A stretch of DNA of 64,000 nt, from contig OY992536.1 in assembly GCA_963921195.1 (NCBI GenBank), positions 102,326,778 through 102,390,777 of the forward strand. Direction: 5' to 3'. The position numbers were made by a program, and so were the translations under genes. Positions 11,920 through 22,400 of this stretch are shown here, piece after piece (within the stretch, counting starts at the first letter, position 1; each line of letters starts with the position of its first letter). The notes below the pieces were generated by a model. It had not been told where the DNA came from, ran no database searches, and saw only the letters and a list, made by a program, of their open reading frames with translations. The stretch is from Pegoplata infirma. Its lineage: Eukaryota; Arthropoda; Insecta; Diptera; Anthomyiidae.

Positions 11920-12151
11920 TTCGAATTTAAAATTGATCTATTTCGAATTTTAAGTGGTATCTTCAAATTACAAATGGAATCTTCGAATTACAACTAAAAT
12001 CTTTGAATTACAACTAAAATCTATGAATTACTAACTAATTATTTTCAAGTTACATCTGTAAATGGTGCAGTGTAAGTGCATTCAACATTTGGACGTTCGT
12101 TCTTCATTGAGTGTAAGTGCATCCATCATTTGGACGTTCGTTCTGCATTGA
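11920..12151. repeat. Dispersed-repeat end plus 41-bp tandem pair
   Basis: 11925-12075 is the inverse counterpart of 7131-7255 (TTACATCTGTAAATGGTG end, repeated 'AATCTTTGAATTACAACT' blocks). At 12070-12151 a 41-bp unit beginning GTGTAAGTGCAT and containing CATTTGGACGTTCGTTCT occurs twice in tandem. Confidence 0.6.
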
Positions 12152-12537
12152 CTTAAAGTTTCTTATTCGTTGTATTTTTGTAAAAACTTTTTTAAATTGA
12201 AATATTGTTTACAAAAGTAAAACAAAAAATAATAATGTTGCAAAATTTTAATATAGTTTTACAATTGCCTCCTTTAAATACAATTTTAAATGTAGTATAT
12301 TTATGGCTTTGAAAAAGTTTTGCTACATAACTAAAATAAAAAAAAATTGCCACAATAATACTTTTTATATGAGTACACTATAACACTCACTCAAACAAAA
12401 ACATATACAATTCGTACCGATAAGTACGAAGGTTATCCAAATTATTAGGAACACAAAATGCATATTTAAAAAGTTTTTGTTTGAACCAGGCTTTAGACAA
12501 GCTCCCGTGGTGACCTACACGTTACAAAAAAAAATTA
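12152..12537. other. AT-rich non-coding stretch
   Basis: No open frame, terminal repeats or recognised element. T- and A-rich runs dominate. Confidence 0.5.
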
Positions 12538-12681
12538 AATTTATTTTTTTTTCATAATTTCCAAGAGATAGTTACTGAGATTTCACTCAACGTGTTACTC
12601 TTTTCATTTCTAATTTATAGGGTTAAAAAAACTACATTATAAAAGCTAAAGCCGGCCCCAAGTTGGGCGCCATTTTTGTCT
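12538..12681 (-). mobile_element. Second LTR-element leader with PBS
   Basis: Homologous to 6168-6340 in the same orientation. The PBS TGGCGCCCAACTTGGGGC is at 12655-12672 on the minus strand and identical to the first copy. Similarity again ends right after TTTTTGTCTT, which supports that point as the old LTR/leader boundary. Confidence 0.6.
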
Positions 12682-13151
12682 TTTAAATATGCCTATAACA
12701 TAATTTCTGGTATATTCAAATAAAAATTTACGTTTGCTTTTAACCAACCCTCAGGGGATGCCCCTGCAGTACATTGCTCTGATATCAGGAAAACTGGTTA
12801 TAAAAAGGATGAAAGATGGAGTAGTGTTTGTGGATATTTAATTTAAATGAATGTACATTGCAAGTTACAGGAAAGACTTTCGTAGGAAGTTTATTTCATA
12901 TACGACTTGTAAGGCTGATGCATGAGTTCTCTCTATACGTTATGGTTAAAATTATTAAAAAAAATTATCAAAAGCCTTGGCGGTTTAATTATATAAAATG
13001 TCAACTTTCATTTGTTTTTGGTTTCATCCCATTCCGATTTGGAAAGTTTGATTTTGTATCACTGTATTATTTTCCGCCTTAATACTTTGTCCAACTCCTG
13101 TACAAGACATCTAAAGTAGTAGTACAATTGAAAGTACATGCGAGTTCGTAG
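12682..13151. other. Unassigned stretch with an 84-codon frame
   Basis: The frame at 12828-13082 has no recognisable motif, is AT-biased and is probably chance. The block around 12750-12820 (CCTCAGGGGATGCCCCTGCA... AAAGATGGAGTAGTG) is a weak relative of 14235-14317, so it may be the margin of the same repeat that forms the inverted arms around LINE C. Confidence 0.4.
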
Positions 13152-13153
13152 TA

Positions 13154-14006
13154 CAGGGTGGTCCCATAACAAGTATCTTTTTAAAACATGCAATGAAATG
13201 AACAGTACTCAATAGTTTTGGAACCCTATGGCTTTATTTGAAAGAGCAAATATTCCCATTATTTATGGCAAACGACTTCATTCATGCGGCTGCCTGGGTT
13301 AGCTCCGCAGTAGCTCATCCTCGGCACCCATTTTTCTAATGTTTCTGGTTCTATCTCACGAATGGCTTGAACGATATTCGTCGAAAGGGCCTAGAACATT
13401 TCTGGATTTTCCATGTTGCATGAATCTTTCACGAGACCCCTCAAAAAAATGTCTAAAGGTTTTAATCGGCAGATCTGAAGTGATCAATTGTCACCGCGAA
13501 TATGGCTAATAACACGATTTCCGAGCTAAGTGCGCAAAATATCGATTGTTTGATGGACTGTGGAACATATTGCGACATCCTTCTAAAAAGAAATGTCACC
13601 TAAGTTGATATATTCCATTACGGCCAACAAAATGTCGGTAATCATGGCTCTATAGCGCTCATCTTTGACGAAAATGGGATTTTCAGCTATATTTTTGAAA
13701 ATATTGTGTAATGATGCTGATACTCAAATTTGTTGCCTTCTATAGATGTTTTGTTTGTTAACATAACCTCATTTGAGTGCCTTATTTCGGTTAAAAACTT
13801 TTATTCGAAAAACGTGCCGTTTGGCAGCGCAGTACTGCGCTACAACGCGATACAGCGGAGCAAGCCGAAGACGCATCAATGAAGTCGTTTGCCATTGAAA
13901 ACGGGAATGTTTGCTCTTTCAAATAAAGCAATAACATTCCAAAAAAAGTTGAGTATTGATCATTTTATTGCATTTTTAAAAAGATACTTCTTAGTGGACC
14001 ACCCCT
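13154..14006 (-). mobile_element. Mariner/IS630-type element, defective
   Basis: The ends are CAGGGTGGTCC and GGACCACCCCT with TA on both sides (13152-13153, 14007-14008). About 130 bp at each end are inverted copies of each other, including the last codons of the transposase and AAAAAGATACTT. This looks like an element whose start was replaced by an inverted copy of its own 3' end. The transposase relic is annotated separately. Confidence 0.75.
13265..13715 (-). pseudogene. Transposase relic, Tc1/mariner (IS630) superfamily
   Basis: With stops ignored, the minus strand reads 'NIFKNIAENPIFVKDERYRA', then a 'NLGDISF' stretch ahead of where the catalytic QDGA should be (here mutated to KDVA), then 'STVHQTIDILRT' and 'LGNRVISHIRGD'. 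It ends with 'LKPLDIFLRGLVKD' in place of the usual SPDLTPLDFFLWG, then 'NIVQAIREIEPETLEK'. These are the C-terminal half of DDE transposases of this superfamily. At least three in-frame stops and lost catalytic signature residues make it inactive. Confidence 0.7.
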
Positions 14007-14317
14007 TATATGAATACAGTACAAATGATATGGCATGTAACTGTATTGTAACAATAAAACTCATAACTACGAGTTTATATGTACGTGTGTATGGAAAACT
14101 TATAACAATAGCACTAACTATTTTTAACACACTTGCAGGCAACCAATATTATAGTTTATGTAGGTTTATTGGATTGAGTAAAAATTTACTTTCGGGATTT
14201 TATTAGGTTTTCAAAATGTTCGAAAGACAACACTCAGAGGCTGCCCCCAACTAATAGAATGCATTGTGTTGGTGTTAGGAAAAAAAGTTAAGAGGAAAGG
14301 TAAAGATGAAGTAGTGG
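13934..14317 (+). repeat. Left inverted arm (~384 bp) around LINE C
   Basis: Near-identical reverse complement of 15886-16269. The first ~75 bp are the end of the mariner-type element; the other ~310 bp are not otherwise recognised. Mirror-image open frames in both arms (for example SIDHFIAFLKRYF) are a result of the duplication and have no domain. Confidence 0.85.
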
Positions 14318-14349
14318 TCATTTGTTTTCAACCCTTGGTCATTTGTTTT

Positions 14350-15850
14350 CAACCCTTATACTGAATGATCTGGTATTCACTATGTCAACCTTTTTGTTGA
14401 CATGTTTACAAGGAATGCATACTTACCGGAAGACAATGAACCACCGCCCGAACTCGAAAGAGTATCCGTTACTATGTCTAAGATATTTTTTCGAGCTCGA
14501 GCAGTTAAGGGTCATTGAGTATCTCAACATAAACAAGTCCCTGGACGGATGGTGTTACGGCTTTAGTCCTGTACACAGTATTTAGCTACTCGTACCGGAT
14601 AGGAGTCTTCCCTTTTTTTGGAAGGTAGCCAACGTTTAGTCAATCGCAAAAAAGGGTGAGGATACAAACGCTGAAAACTAATGCCCAATAGCAGTTTGCT
14701 GTACGCTCTCGAAAGTCATGGAGATCATGTTGAATCACCACTTGGTAAACTATCTGGAGTCTAATTCACTTTTATGCGATCGACACTATGGCTGTCAATT
14801 AAGTTGTTCTACGGGTGATCTGTAAGGTTTGTTTCGTATCGTTGGAGTCGTTCTATTTACAATTTGGTAAAAGCAAAGTGGTTTCTCTAGATATTTCCAA
14901 GGCGTTTGATCGTGTGTGGCACTGTGCAGTCGTTTCAAAACTTATTGCATTTGGTGTCGGTAGCAATTTCTCACGACTTATAACAAGCTTTCTCAAAAAC
15001 CTCTCTATACGTATTGTTATAGATGGGTTCTCATCGGATGAGTTTCAGTTGAATTCAGGGATACCGCAAGGCTCTGATCTCTTTCCTACATCTCTTCATA
15101 TTTTTCTTAACGGCCATCTGGGTCCAACTTCCTATTCTATCTATTCTTTCGAAGATGACAGCAACATTTTAATCATAGACCAATCCTTACTGAGGTTGAA
15201 ACTATGAGGCAGGACACACTCAATCATTACCTTACGATTGTCTCCGGGAGGGGTCTTACGAATAGCATCGATTGTTGTATGTTGACCTACTGACCGCTTG
15301 CGAAATCAGCATCATCTTTATCCATGGCTGGTATATTTTTTTTTGGAATCAGACACTCTTGATGTTCTAGGCGTGAAAATCCCATTTGATGTTCGTTAGA
15401 AACAATATGTTTTTCAAGTGTCGAAAGAAGCATTCAAGTGTCTTGGTTTCTTAAAATGGTGCAAGAATTACTTCAATCCATCTGAGCTCCTTACCATTTA
15501 TACCACCTACATATATCCGACCGAAAATAGAATATAACTCCTATATCTGGACAGGTGCCTGAGGTCTATCTGGAGGCTTCTAGATCGGGTGCAAAGGAGT
15601 GCGTTAAAGCTCATAACTTACAGTAGGGTATTTAGCTCTATTGACTGATTGCAGCATTGTGTTCAGCTGGGATGGGTGAACTCATCCCTGAGACGCGGGT
15701 ACATGCCCGTAGTACTAGACCTCCAGCAGATCACAATGGTTCGGTGTCGACTATCTAATGTATCGCACAACGCATTACAGAAAAAATTCGTTTCTCGGTC
15801 AAACTAGCCGTATGTGGAATAAACTCCCGCCAGAAGTCTAAACAGTCGGC
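14350..15850 (+). pseudogene. LINE C reverse transcriptase, decayed
   Basis: A second non-LTR family. In order it shows the pre-RT block 'LNINKSLDG' near 14535, a 'FFWKVANV' stretch near 14610, 'CTLSKVMEIMLNHHLVNYL' near 14700, 'VVSLDISKAFDRVWH' near 14880 (RT motif A), 'SGIPQGSDLFPTSLHIFLN' near 15056 (motif B) and 'SFEDDSN' near 15148. The last is motif C, usually FADD, here mutated. A C-terminal 'LDRVQRSALKLI' follows near 15585. No RNase H is seen. A CR1/L2- or Jockey-like position is likely but not proven. Several stops and frameshifts are present. Confidence 0.8.
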
Positions 15851-15885
15851 TAAAAATTATAAAAAGTCAAATTAAATCTCCATAG

Positions 15886-16269
15886 CCACTACTTCCTCTT
15901 TACCTTTCCTCTTAACTTTTTTTCCTAACACCAACAGAATGCATTCTATTAGTTGGGGGCAGCCTCTGAGTGTTGTCTTTCGAACATTTTGAAAACCTAA
16001 TAAAATCCCGAAAGTAAATTTTTACTCAATCCAATAAACCTACATAAACTATAATATTGGTTGCCTGCAAGTGTGTTAAAAATAGTTAGTGCTATTGTTA
16101 TAAGTTTTCCATACACACGTACATATAAACTCGTAGTTATGAGTTTTATTGTTACAATACAGTTACATGCCATATCATTTGTACTGTATTCATATAAGGG
16201 GTGGTCCACTAAGAAGTATCTTTTTAAAAATGCAATAAAATGATCAATACTCAACTTTTTTTGGAATGT
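15886..16269 (-). repeat. Right inverted arm around LINE C
   Basis: Reverse complement of 13934-14317, ending in the mariner-type terminus GGTGGTCCACTAAGAAGTAT near 16200. The two arms plus the LINE between them make a 2.3-kb structure that could fold as a stem-loop. Confidence 0.85.
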
Positions 16270-16447
16270 TTTTAAAAGATCTTATTACCCTGCGGAGCAG
16301 CAAGACCTTAACACGCAACGCTGTTCGTAAAGAAGCTTTTCACGTCTGAGTATTCTGGCATATTAGTTTCTCGCCTGTTTATGTAACGCGTCATTAACTT
16401 GGTTTTTGTCATTACGCCAATTACTGAACGTATCCACTCTGGATCTG
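16270..16447. other. Unassigned short stretch
   Basis: Higher GC than its surroundings. It could be an eroded LINE A RT segment before the clear match at 16448, but I cannot align it by eye. Confidence 0.3.
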
Positions 16448-17190
16448 ACTGTACTCCTGCATCTGTATCACGAGGGTACACAGCATGGCGTCAATGTGTA
16501 TCACTGGTACACTTCGTGCTACACCTACGGCTGCATTAGAAATCCTCTTTCACCTAATACCATTGTATATATTTGGTAGGCAGTATACGACTACGTCGGA
16601 AATTCGACTAAATAGCACACTACATGAAGGATCAGAGATTGTGGCCATATCGCGATCTTGAAGATGATAACAATACTAAAAAATGTGGATTATCCTCCCT
16701 CTATGAGCCTTTTTGAGCGCTACTTTACCTCAATGATACCAACCAGGGAGTCTTGAATGACTGGCATTCCGGGTAGTAGAGCCTCCATACAGTTTCACAC
16801 AGATGGATCGAAGCTGCACGAACAAGTGCGCTTTGAGTTGAGCTTGACTCGAAGATTGCCAGATCATTGCAGTGTTTACCAGGCACAGATTCTGGTCATA
16901 AAGAAAGTGGCAGACTGGCTGAGTTGAAATGTCTTGTCTACAACCGCAGTCGACATCTATTCTGACAGTAAGCCGCTGTAAAGTCCTTAAAGTCAATGTT
17001 TCTGAAAACAGGAACTGCCCTTAACTGCCGCACGTCCTTAAATGAGATGACCAAGCAGTTTGACATGCGACTCATATGGGTGCCATTGCAGAGATACATC
17101 CCAACAAATCCGATAAGATTAGAGGTCTTAGAGGAATACTTATTGGTACCGTGGTATGACAATGAACTTTTGAGTCTATGCACGCCGGTC
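16448..17190 (+). pseudogene. LINE A fragment with internal deletion
   Basis: It starts at the RT C-terminus (CATGGCGTCAATGTGTATCA; ITGTLRATPTAALEI), then the RNase H N-terminus (HTDGSKLHEQV near 16800), the QAQILVIKKVADWLS region near 16880 and 'MTKQFDMRLIWVP' near 17050. Soon after that the sequence jumps to the 3' UTR (CCGTGGTATGACAATGAAC near 17148). About 600 bp of the usual RNase H tail are therefore missing. Confidence 0.8.
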
Positions 17191-17254
17191 ACATCGATGC
17201 TACAGGAGAGTGGCAAAATGATTGATAGACTATTGCTGTGTTAACCAGGTGGAG

Positions 17255-17500
17255 ACGTTGGTACTTAAAATATTTCCTTCTAACAGTCAAGAAGCGATCG
17301 TGCCTCTGGAGTTAATGTTCCAAAAAAAAGGTATGCGCTAAACTGTTGCAGTGGTTTTACATGCTAAGTGGTTTTACATTCAACTCACTTGGGTCTTAAA
17401 AACATTCTTGGGAGTTAATATAAAAACAAGCATGCCGGACTGGGAACACAGTTACAGGTTCCGCTGCCAACACTAATTTTGGGGTGTTTACACGTGCTGT
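17255..17500 (+). pseudogene. Highly diverged LINE A RNase H piece
   Basis: TCTAACAGTCAAGAAGCGAT aligns with the DSQAAVKS block, CAACTCACTTGGGTC with the RLIWV block, and GACTGGGAACACAGTTACAG with the ARLGTTLQ block. Divergence is much higher than in neighbouring copies, so this is an older insertion. Confidence 0.6.
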
Positions 17501-18694
17501 TTTTGAGTGTTTAAGGGAAACGTGTTAAAAAGTCTTTGTTTGAAAGGCTGGAAAATCCCTTAACCGTCTGCAAAGGAGAATTGTCGCCCTCTCATTTTCT
17601 CATATAATAAAAACAGCTGTAAACTACGTTAGGGTTCGGTAACGGATTCATAACTGAGGCTTAAATCAAAAGCGCACACATACTTTTTGGCGGGGGTTGC
17701 GGTAATTGCTGGGAAGTGTCTTACCCTTCCTTATCTTGGTTAGGTTTCTAGTGACTGCTAACGCTTCACGTAAGCCTACAAAGGCTCTAAGGTTCCTTGT
17801 TTCCGACCCGTGTTTTGGTGTAAATGGGTAAAGTTGTATGAAATTTAACCAGTTTTGAAAGAATGGTACAACAATAAGAAATTAATTGTTTCCTTATCCA
17901 ATAGATATGTGGCATAGTTAAAAACTTACTGCAATAATTTTTCTTTTGTTCATCTCTCTCTCCAACTATGGTTTCATTTATCCAACCATTCATTTACTCA
18001 CAAGTCAGTCAACACCACAAAAAACAAAAAAAAAAAAATAATCATAATAACAATTGTAATATATGTACTTGATATGTATGTGTTGTTAGCTATTCTTGCT
18101 GGCTGTTGCTGTTGTTGTTGCAGTAGTAACTATGATGTTGTTAGCAGAAACAGAACAACACAAATTTTTTCAAAGTTCATCATCATGATTGTATGTTCAT
18201 ATACACACACATACATATTGTTGCAGTTGTTTTTAAGTGAAGTGAATGTATGAAGTACGTGAGTATGAGTATGTAACAACTTGAGGCAATGCAGTAAAAT
18301 GCACAAATAACAAAAGTAAAAATGCAAAAAAAAGTGCAACTAATGGTACTTGGTTAGAAAAATATGCAAATACATGCAAACTCTTTTAAAAGTGAATTGA
18401 CGGCTAGGCATCATCATAATCATTATGACTAACATCATCAAAATATGACGATGATGATGACGATGATGTGTTTGAACCATGTTAATAAACATTCTTCATA
18501 TGTGTACACGTTGTACTTAATATGTGCATGATATTTCTGACAACTATGAGTTTAAATAACAGTGGTGGAGTTTAATGTTTGGAATGCAAAAATGATGTGT
18601 AATGGATACTTGGAGGCTTGATTAACTAAGGATTATGTAATTAGTCTATCAAACTTTCACTGAATTATATTTTCAATGGGTTTATAAGGATCCG
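17501..18694. other. Non-coding DNA with microsatellites
   Basis: TTG runs lie near 18107-18120, ACATAC-type repeats near 18203 and GATGATGATGACGATGATG near 18446. Short frames at 17787-17993 and 18130-18339 are antisense to simple repeats and carry no motif. No transposon ends seen. Confidence 0.5.
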
Positions 18695-19606
18695 GCTGGA
18701 CAGGGTTACATCATAGGGACCGGGACAGTAATGGGGTTACCCTACTACTCCTTGCCGGTACACCAATGTAAACTTCTAATAAAACTCCTAACAAATGCAT
18801 TTTGACACCCGACAAAACAGAGAGATCATGCTGCTTAATAGATCGCAAAGAAGCTTGTCTCTGCCCAGAAGGCATTGAGCAATGGCAGATAAAATGTTCG
18901 ATAGTTTTCATTTTCTCCTCATCCAAGCAACTCCGGCAGAAGTTATTTGAGGGCACATTTAACTCCTCCGGGTGTTTTCCTATAAGGCAGTGTCCGGTTA
19001 TTACAGCAACCACCGTCGAAAGCTCACCTCTTGGGAGCGATATGAGCTTAGATGAGCACTTTGATTAAGAGACGGCAAAATTTTTCGTGTAGTCTCACAC
19101 GTCCATCCATGTGCCCATCTCTGATTAGTCTCGGTCGCGAAACAAAGCTGTAGATTTTGCTTGCAGGTTTCAAGAGACATTCCAATTCTGTTGGAACCTG
19201 TAAGGTAGTTCCCAGTCTTGCAAGCTCATTGGACTTGCATTTCCCTGGAATGTGCCCTGGGAGCCATATAAGTCGCATGTCAAACTGCTTGGCCATCTCA
19301 TTTGAAGACGTGCGGCAGTTAAGGGCAGCTATTGTTTTCAAAAGCACTGACTCTACGAACTTGACCGCGGCTTGACTCACAGAATAGATGCAACTCATCA
19401 GTCAGCAACTTCCTTTATTGCCAGCATCGCTGCTGGTAAACACTGCAATGATTTGGCAATATTCTAGCCAGGCTCAACCCAAGCTCTTCTTTATAGACTC
19501 CAAGTCCCACTTGTTCGTGTAGCTACGATCCATTTGTGTAAAAAATTAAAGAGACTCCACGACCCGGAATAAAGTTGCGCTCAAAAGGCTCAAAAAGGTT
19601 CTTTGT
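18695..19606 (-). pseudogene. LINE A 3' portion, minus strand
   Basis: The 3' UTR (18695-18760) precedes, on the minus strand, the cysteine tail 'CRSCLDEEKMKTIEHFICHC' near 18910, 'VVAVITGHCLIGKHPEELNV' near 18990, 'MAKQFDMRLIWLPGHIPGKC' near 19280 and 'AAVKFVESVL' near 19370. It ends upstream near 19606 inside the pre-RNase H spacer. The PGHRDIPGN motif has lost three codons. Broken by stops. Confidence 0.85.
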
Positions 19607-19627
19607 ATTAACCGATTTTAACGATTA

Positions 19628-20004
19628 TCCGTCAGATAAGGTTTGAAGTAACTTCTGACACTTCAGGTCAGCACACATTGACTCCGAATTCCATTGTGCT
19701 ACCACGGAATGGTAATGGTGTTATCCTATGACTTCCTAACGGCAACCCAATGTGAACTCCTTATAAAACTCCTAAGATAATAAACTTTGACATCCGACAA
19801 TTCAAAGAGATATGACAGCAGCAAAGAACCTAATGGAGCATGTCGCCTTCCAAAAAGTGCCGGACAATTACAGAAAAGGTTTTCGATTATTACTCACTGC
19901 TCTTCATCCATACAAAGCCAGCAGAAGTCATTTGACTTCTTAACTTAGAAAATTTTCCTATAAGACAGTGCACTGATATTACAGGAACCACCATTTCGTA
20001 GAAG
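19628..20004 (-). pseudogene. Second LINE A 3' end, minus strand
   Basis: It shares the LINE A terminal sequence (CAGCACACATTGACTCCGAA near 19670), then the tail coding region with TGCTCTTCATCCATACAAAG near 19900. It lies head-to-tail behind the previous copy. Truncated at 20004 next to LINE C. Confidence 0.8.
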
Positions 20005-20018
20005 TCGTTCAAAAGAAG

Positions 20019-20850
20019 ACCTGTTAGCGTTTCTTTAGGATCGTTAGAGTTCTATTCACCAGTTTGGTTAAGGCAGTGTGGTTGCTGCAGATATTTCCAA
20101 AACATGTAATCGTGTGTGGCAGTGATTTCTCTCGATTTATATTGAGCTTTATCAGACACAGTTTCATACTTTTTGTAATAGATGGTTTCTAATCGAATGC
20201 GTTTCAGATAAATTAAAGGACTACACTTTTTCTTTTTTTTTTCTTAACGACCTTCTGGGTCTAACTTCAAATTCCATCTATTTTTATACAGATGACAGCA
20301 ACATTTGTCATTCATTTTCCTTCAATTCTAGACCAAGCCATTTCGAGGTTGAATCGATGAGGCAGAACGTGAATAACACACTCAGTCATGACCTTTCGAC
20401 GATCTCCGAGTGGGGTTTTGCGATTAGTCCCAATGTTGCATGTTAACGTTCTGTGAAATCAACATCATCTGTATTTATATATTAAGGATTCAGACCCTCT
20501 AGATGTTCTAGGCACGAAAATTCAATGTGATGTTCGCTTGTGAAAATTCAATGTGATGTTCGTTTTTCAAGTGTCGAAAACAATGTCTTGGTGTCTTAAA
20601 ACGGCGAGAGAATTACTTTACTTCTTCTGATCTCCTCACTATTTATAACGCCTATATCCGACCAAAAATGGAATATAATTCCCTATCTGGGCAGATGCTT
20701 TAAGGTCTATCTTAAAGCTTCTGGATCGGGTGCAAGGAAGTGCCTTGAATCTCTTAAATGACAGTAGGGAATCCAGCTCTTCCGACTCATTGGAGCATCG
20801 TCGTAATGTGAGTTGTACGTCATTGTTCTATTGATATTACCTCGGCAAGT
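20019..20850 (+). pseudogene. LINE C fragment, RT
   Basis: Same family as 14350-15850. Recognisable blocks are 'ADISK.CNRVW' near 20080, 'FFLNDLLGLTSNSIYFYTDDSN' (split by frameshift) near 20240, 'SRPSHFEVESMRQNVNNTLS' near 20330, 'PKMEYNSLSGQ' near 20665 and 'LLDRVQGSALNLLNDSR' near 20725. More deletions than in the first copy. Truncated at both ends. Confidence 0.75.
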
Positions 20851-20879
20851 AATCAGTTGAGTTAGGTGAACTCTTCAAT

Positions 20880-21480
20880 TATTTCAGCAGTCAGCTTTCT
20901 TTTCCAGTTTCATACCTTCCACTACACTTAATAAGGTCGGGTGTCACCAAGGAGTTGTTAAAGCACTTGAGACTCTCTTAACCTGAGAGCCGAGTTTGCT
21001 GTAGTGCTCTTGATGTAGATGTCCATGGGTTAAATGTTTAGTACCATTTCCCTTATTTAAAAATAACAATTCTGTCTTAGTCCTTTTTGTGAACAAGACG
21101 AGTTTTGGTGGGATTAACTTATCGACCGTTGTCATTTGCCCACGTCAAAAGTATCTTCAGCGGTGATTCCATGAGTTCGGTAATCGTTGTCCCTAGTCCC
21201 AACCTTCTGCCAAATGTTCGAAAAGCATATAATAACATTTTCATTCTTTCCTCTGTATTCCCTTTTCAAGAAAACTTGGAGTCCAGGATCACGCCCAGAT
21301 ATTTCGCCTCATTAGATAGTTCCATGGTGATTTCGTCTTTTTTGAAAAAAACAAACCTGTCTATCTTAATACCTTTTTAGGAACAAGACGAGTTTTGGCG
21401 GGACAAAAACTAATAGACTATTTTCCTTTGCCGACTTCTAGAGTATCTTTAGCGTTGATTCCATGAGTTCGGAAATCGTT
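20880..21480 (-). pseudogene. RT C-terminal fragments of a further LINE (E), rearranged
   Basis: The minus strand encodes 'ITMELSNEAKYLGVILDSKF' (21330-21270), 'GRRLGLGTTITELMESPLK' (21200-21150) and 'PPKLVLFTKRTKTELLFLN' (21120-21050). In an RT the KxxLVLFTKRxK block comes before AKYLGVILD, so the order is permuted. A partial repeat of the same block at 21375-21480 (GGAACAAGACGAGTTTTGG) shows a local tandem duplication. It differs from LINE A at this block. Confidence 0.65.
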
Positions 21481-21488
21481 TACCTTAA

Positions 21489-21995
21489 CCCATTACTGCC
21501 TGCCCATACATCGGCTCGTAAGATTTTGATGAAATTTTGACATGTGTACCTGGAAGACCACAGAAGTTGCTAGAAAAAATAAAAAAAAATTTACCTCAGC
21601 TCCGACCTGAGATATGAGATGGGTATTAGGCCATGTAATTTTTTACTTTGATTTTTTGTTTGAGCTGAAAGGGGTCTAAAAAGTTCCTATTGGGTGTCAA
21701 AATAACTCCAATAAATTTTCGTGAAAACCAAAATTGTCCTTACCCCCCCGCATCACGTTTTAGGTGCACTTTTCCTGAGTATTTTCGATTAAGAAAAATC
21801 TTCGATTTTTGTCAGTGAATAACAAAAGTTAAACAAAACAAAAAAAAATCTTGTTAAATGTTCACATTTAGCCCAATCTCTTCTCTTTTTTACGAAAAAA
21901 AAAATTAGACCGATATCTTCCATCTAGCCCGCGCTAAATTTTTTTAAGTATCAACACTTTTTTGGGTATTTAAATACCCATTAGGCAGGAATGGG
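21489..21995. mobile_element. piggyBac-like inverted-repeat element
   Basis: The left end is TTAA|CCCATTACTGCC and the right end GGCAGGAATGGG|CTAG, so the 12-bp ends match except for one base. A TTAA target is intact on the left and altered on the right. The right end also has the palindrome GGGTATTTAAATACCC. No coding region. Alternatively it is another class with a short duplication. Confidence 0.5.
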
Positions 21996-22019
21996 CTAGT
22001 GGAACAATGCCATAGATTT

Positions 22020-22400
22020 TAGTTGTTAATTTATAGAGGCATGCCAATGCACTTCAATTCCGTAAGAACCTGTGTGGTGTTCCCAGTCTTACAAACTCAT
22101 CGGATTTGTTGTCAAACTGCTTGGTCATCTCATTTAAAGACGAACGGTAGTTATGGTCTGATCTTGTTTTCAAGAACATTGATTTCAACGACTTGACCGC
22201 AGAATGGATGTTGAATGGTTGTAGACATGAGAAATAATCTCAAGTAATCAGCCACTTTTTTAATCTCCAGCATCTGTATGTGAAAGACACGGCTGTGTTC
22301 TAATAACCTTCAAGAACATTGACTTCAGCGACTTGACCACTGAATGGATGTTGAATGGTTGTAGACATGACATATCATCTCAACTAGTTAGTTACTTGTT
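22020..22400 (-). pseudogene. LINE A RNase H piece with internal duplication
   Basis: ATAGAGGCATGCCAATGCAC through TTGTCAAACTGCTTGGTCAT (minus strand: IWVP region lost, MTKQFDN kept). The segment ending in GAATGGATGTTGAATGGTTG (22130-22250) is repeated at 22305-22390 with few differences. Degenerate. Confidence 0.75.

Noticed and set aside
13889..16254. Pair of divergent paralogous genes (84-105 codons)
   Set aside because: The identical peptide in both comes from the inverted arms around LINE C; no domain or start context.
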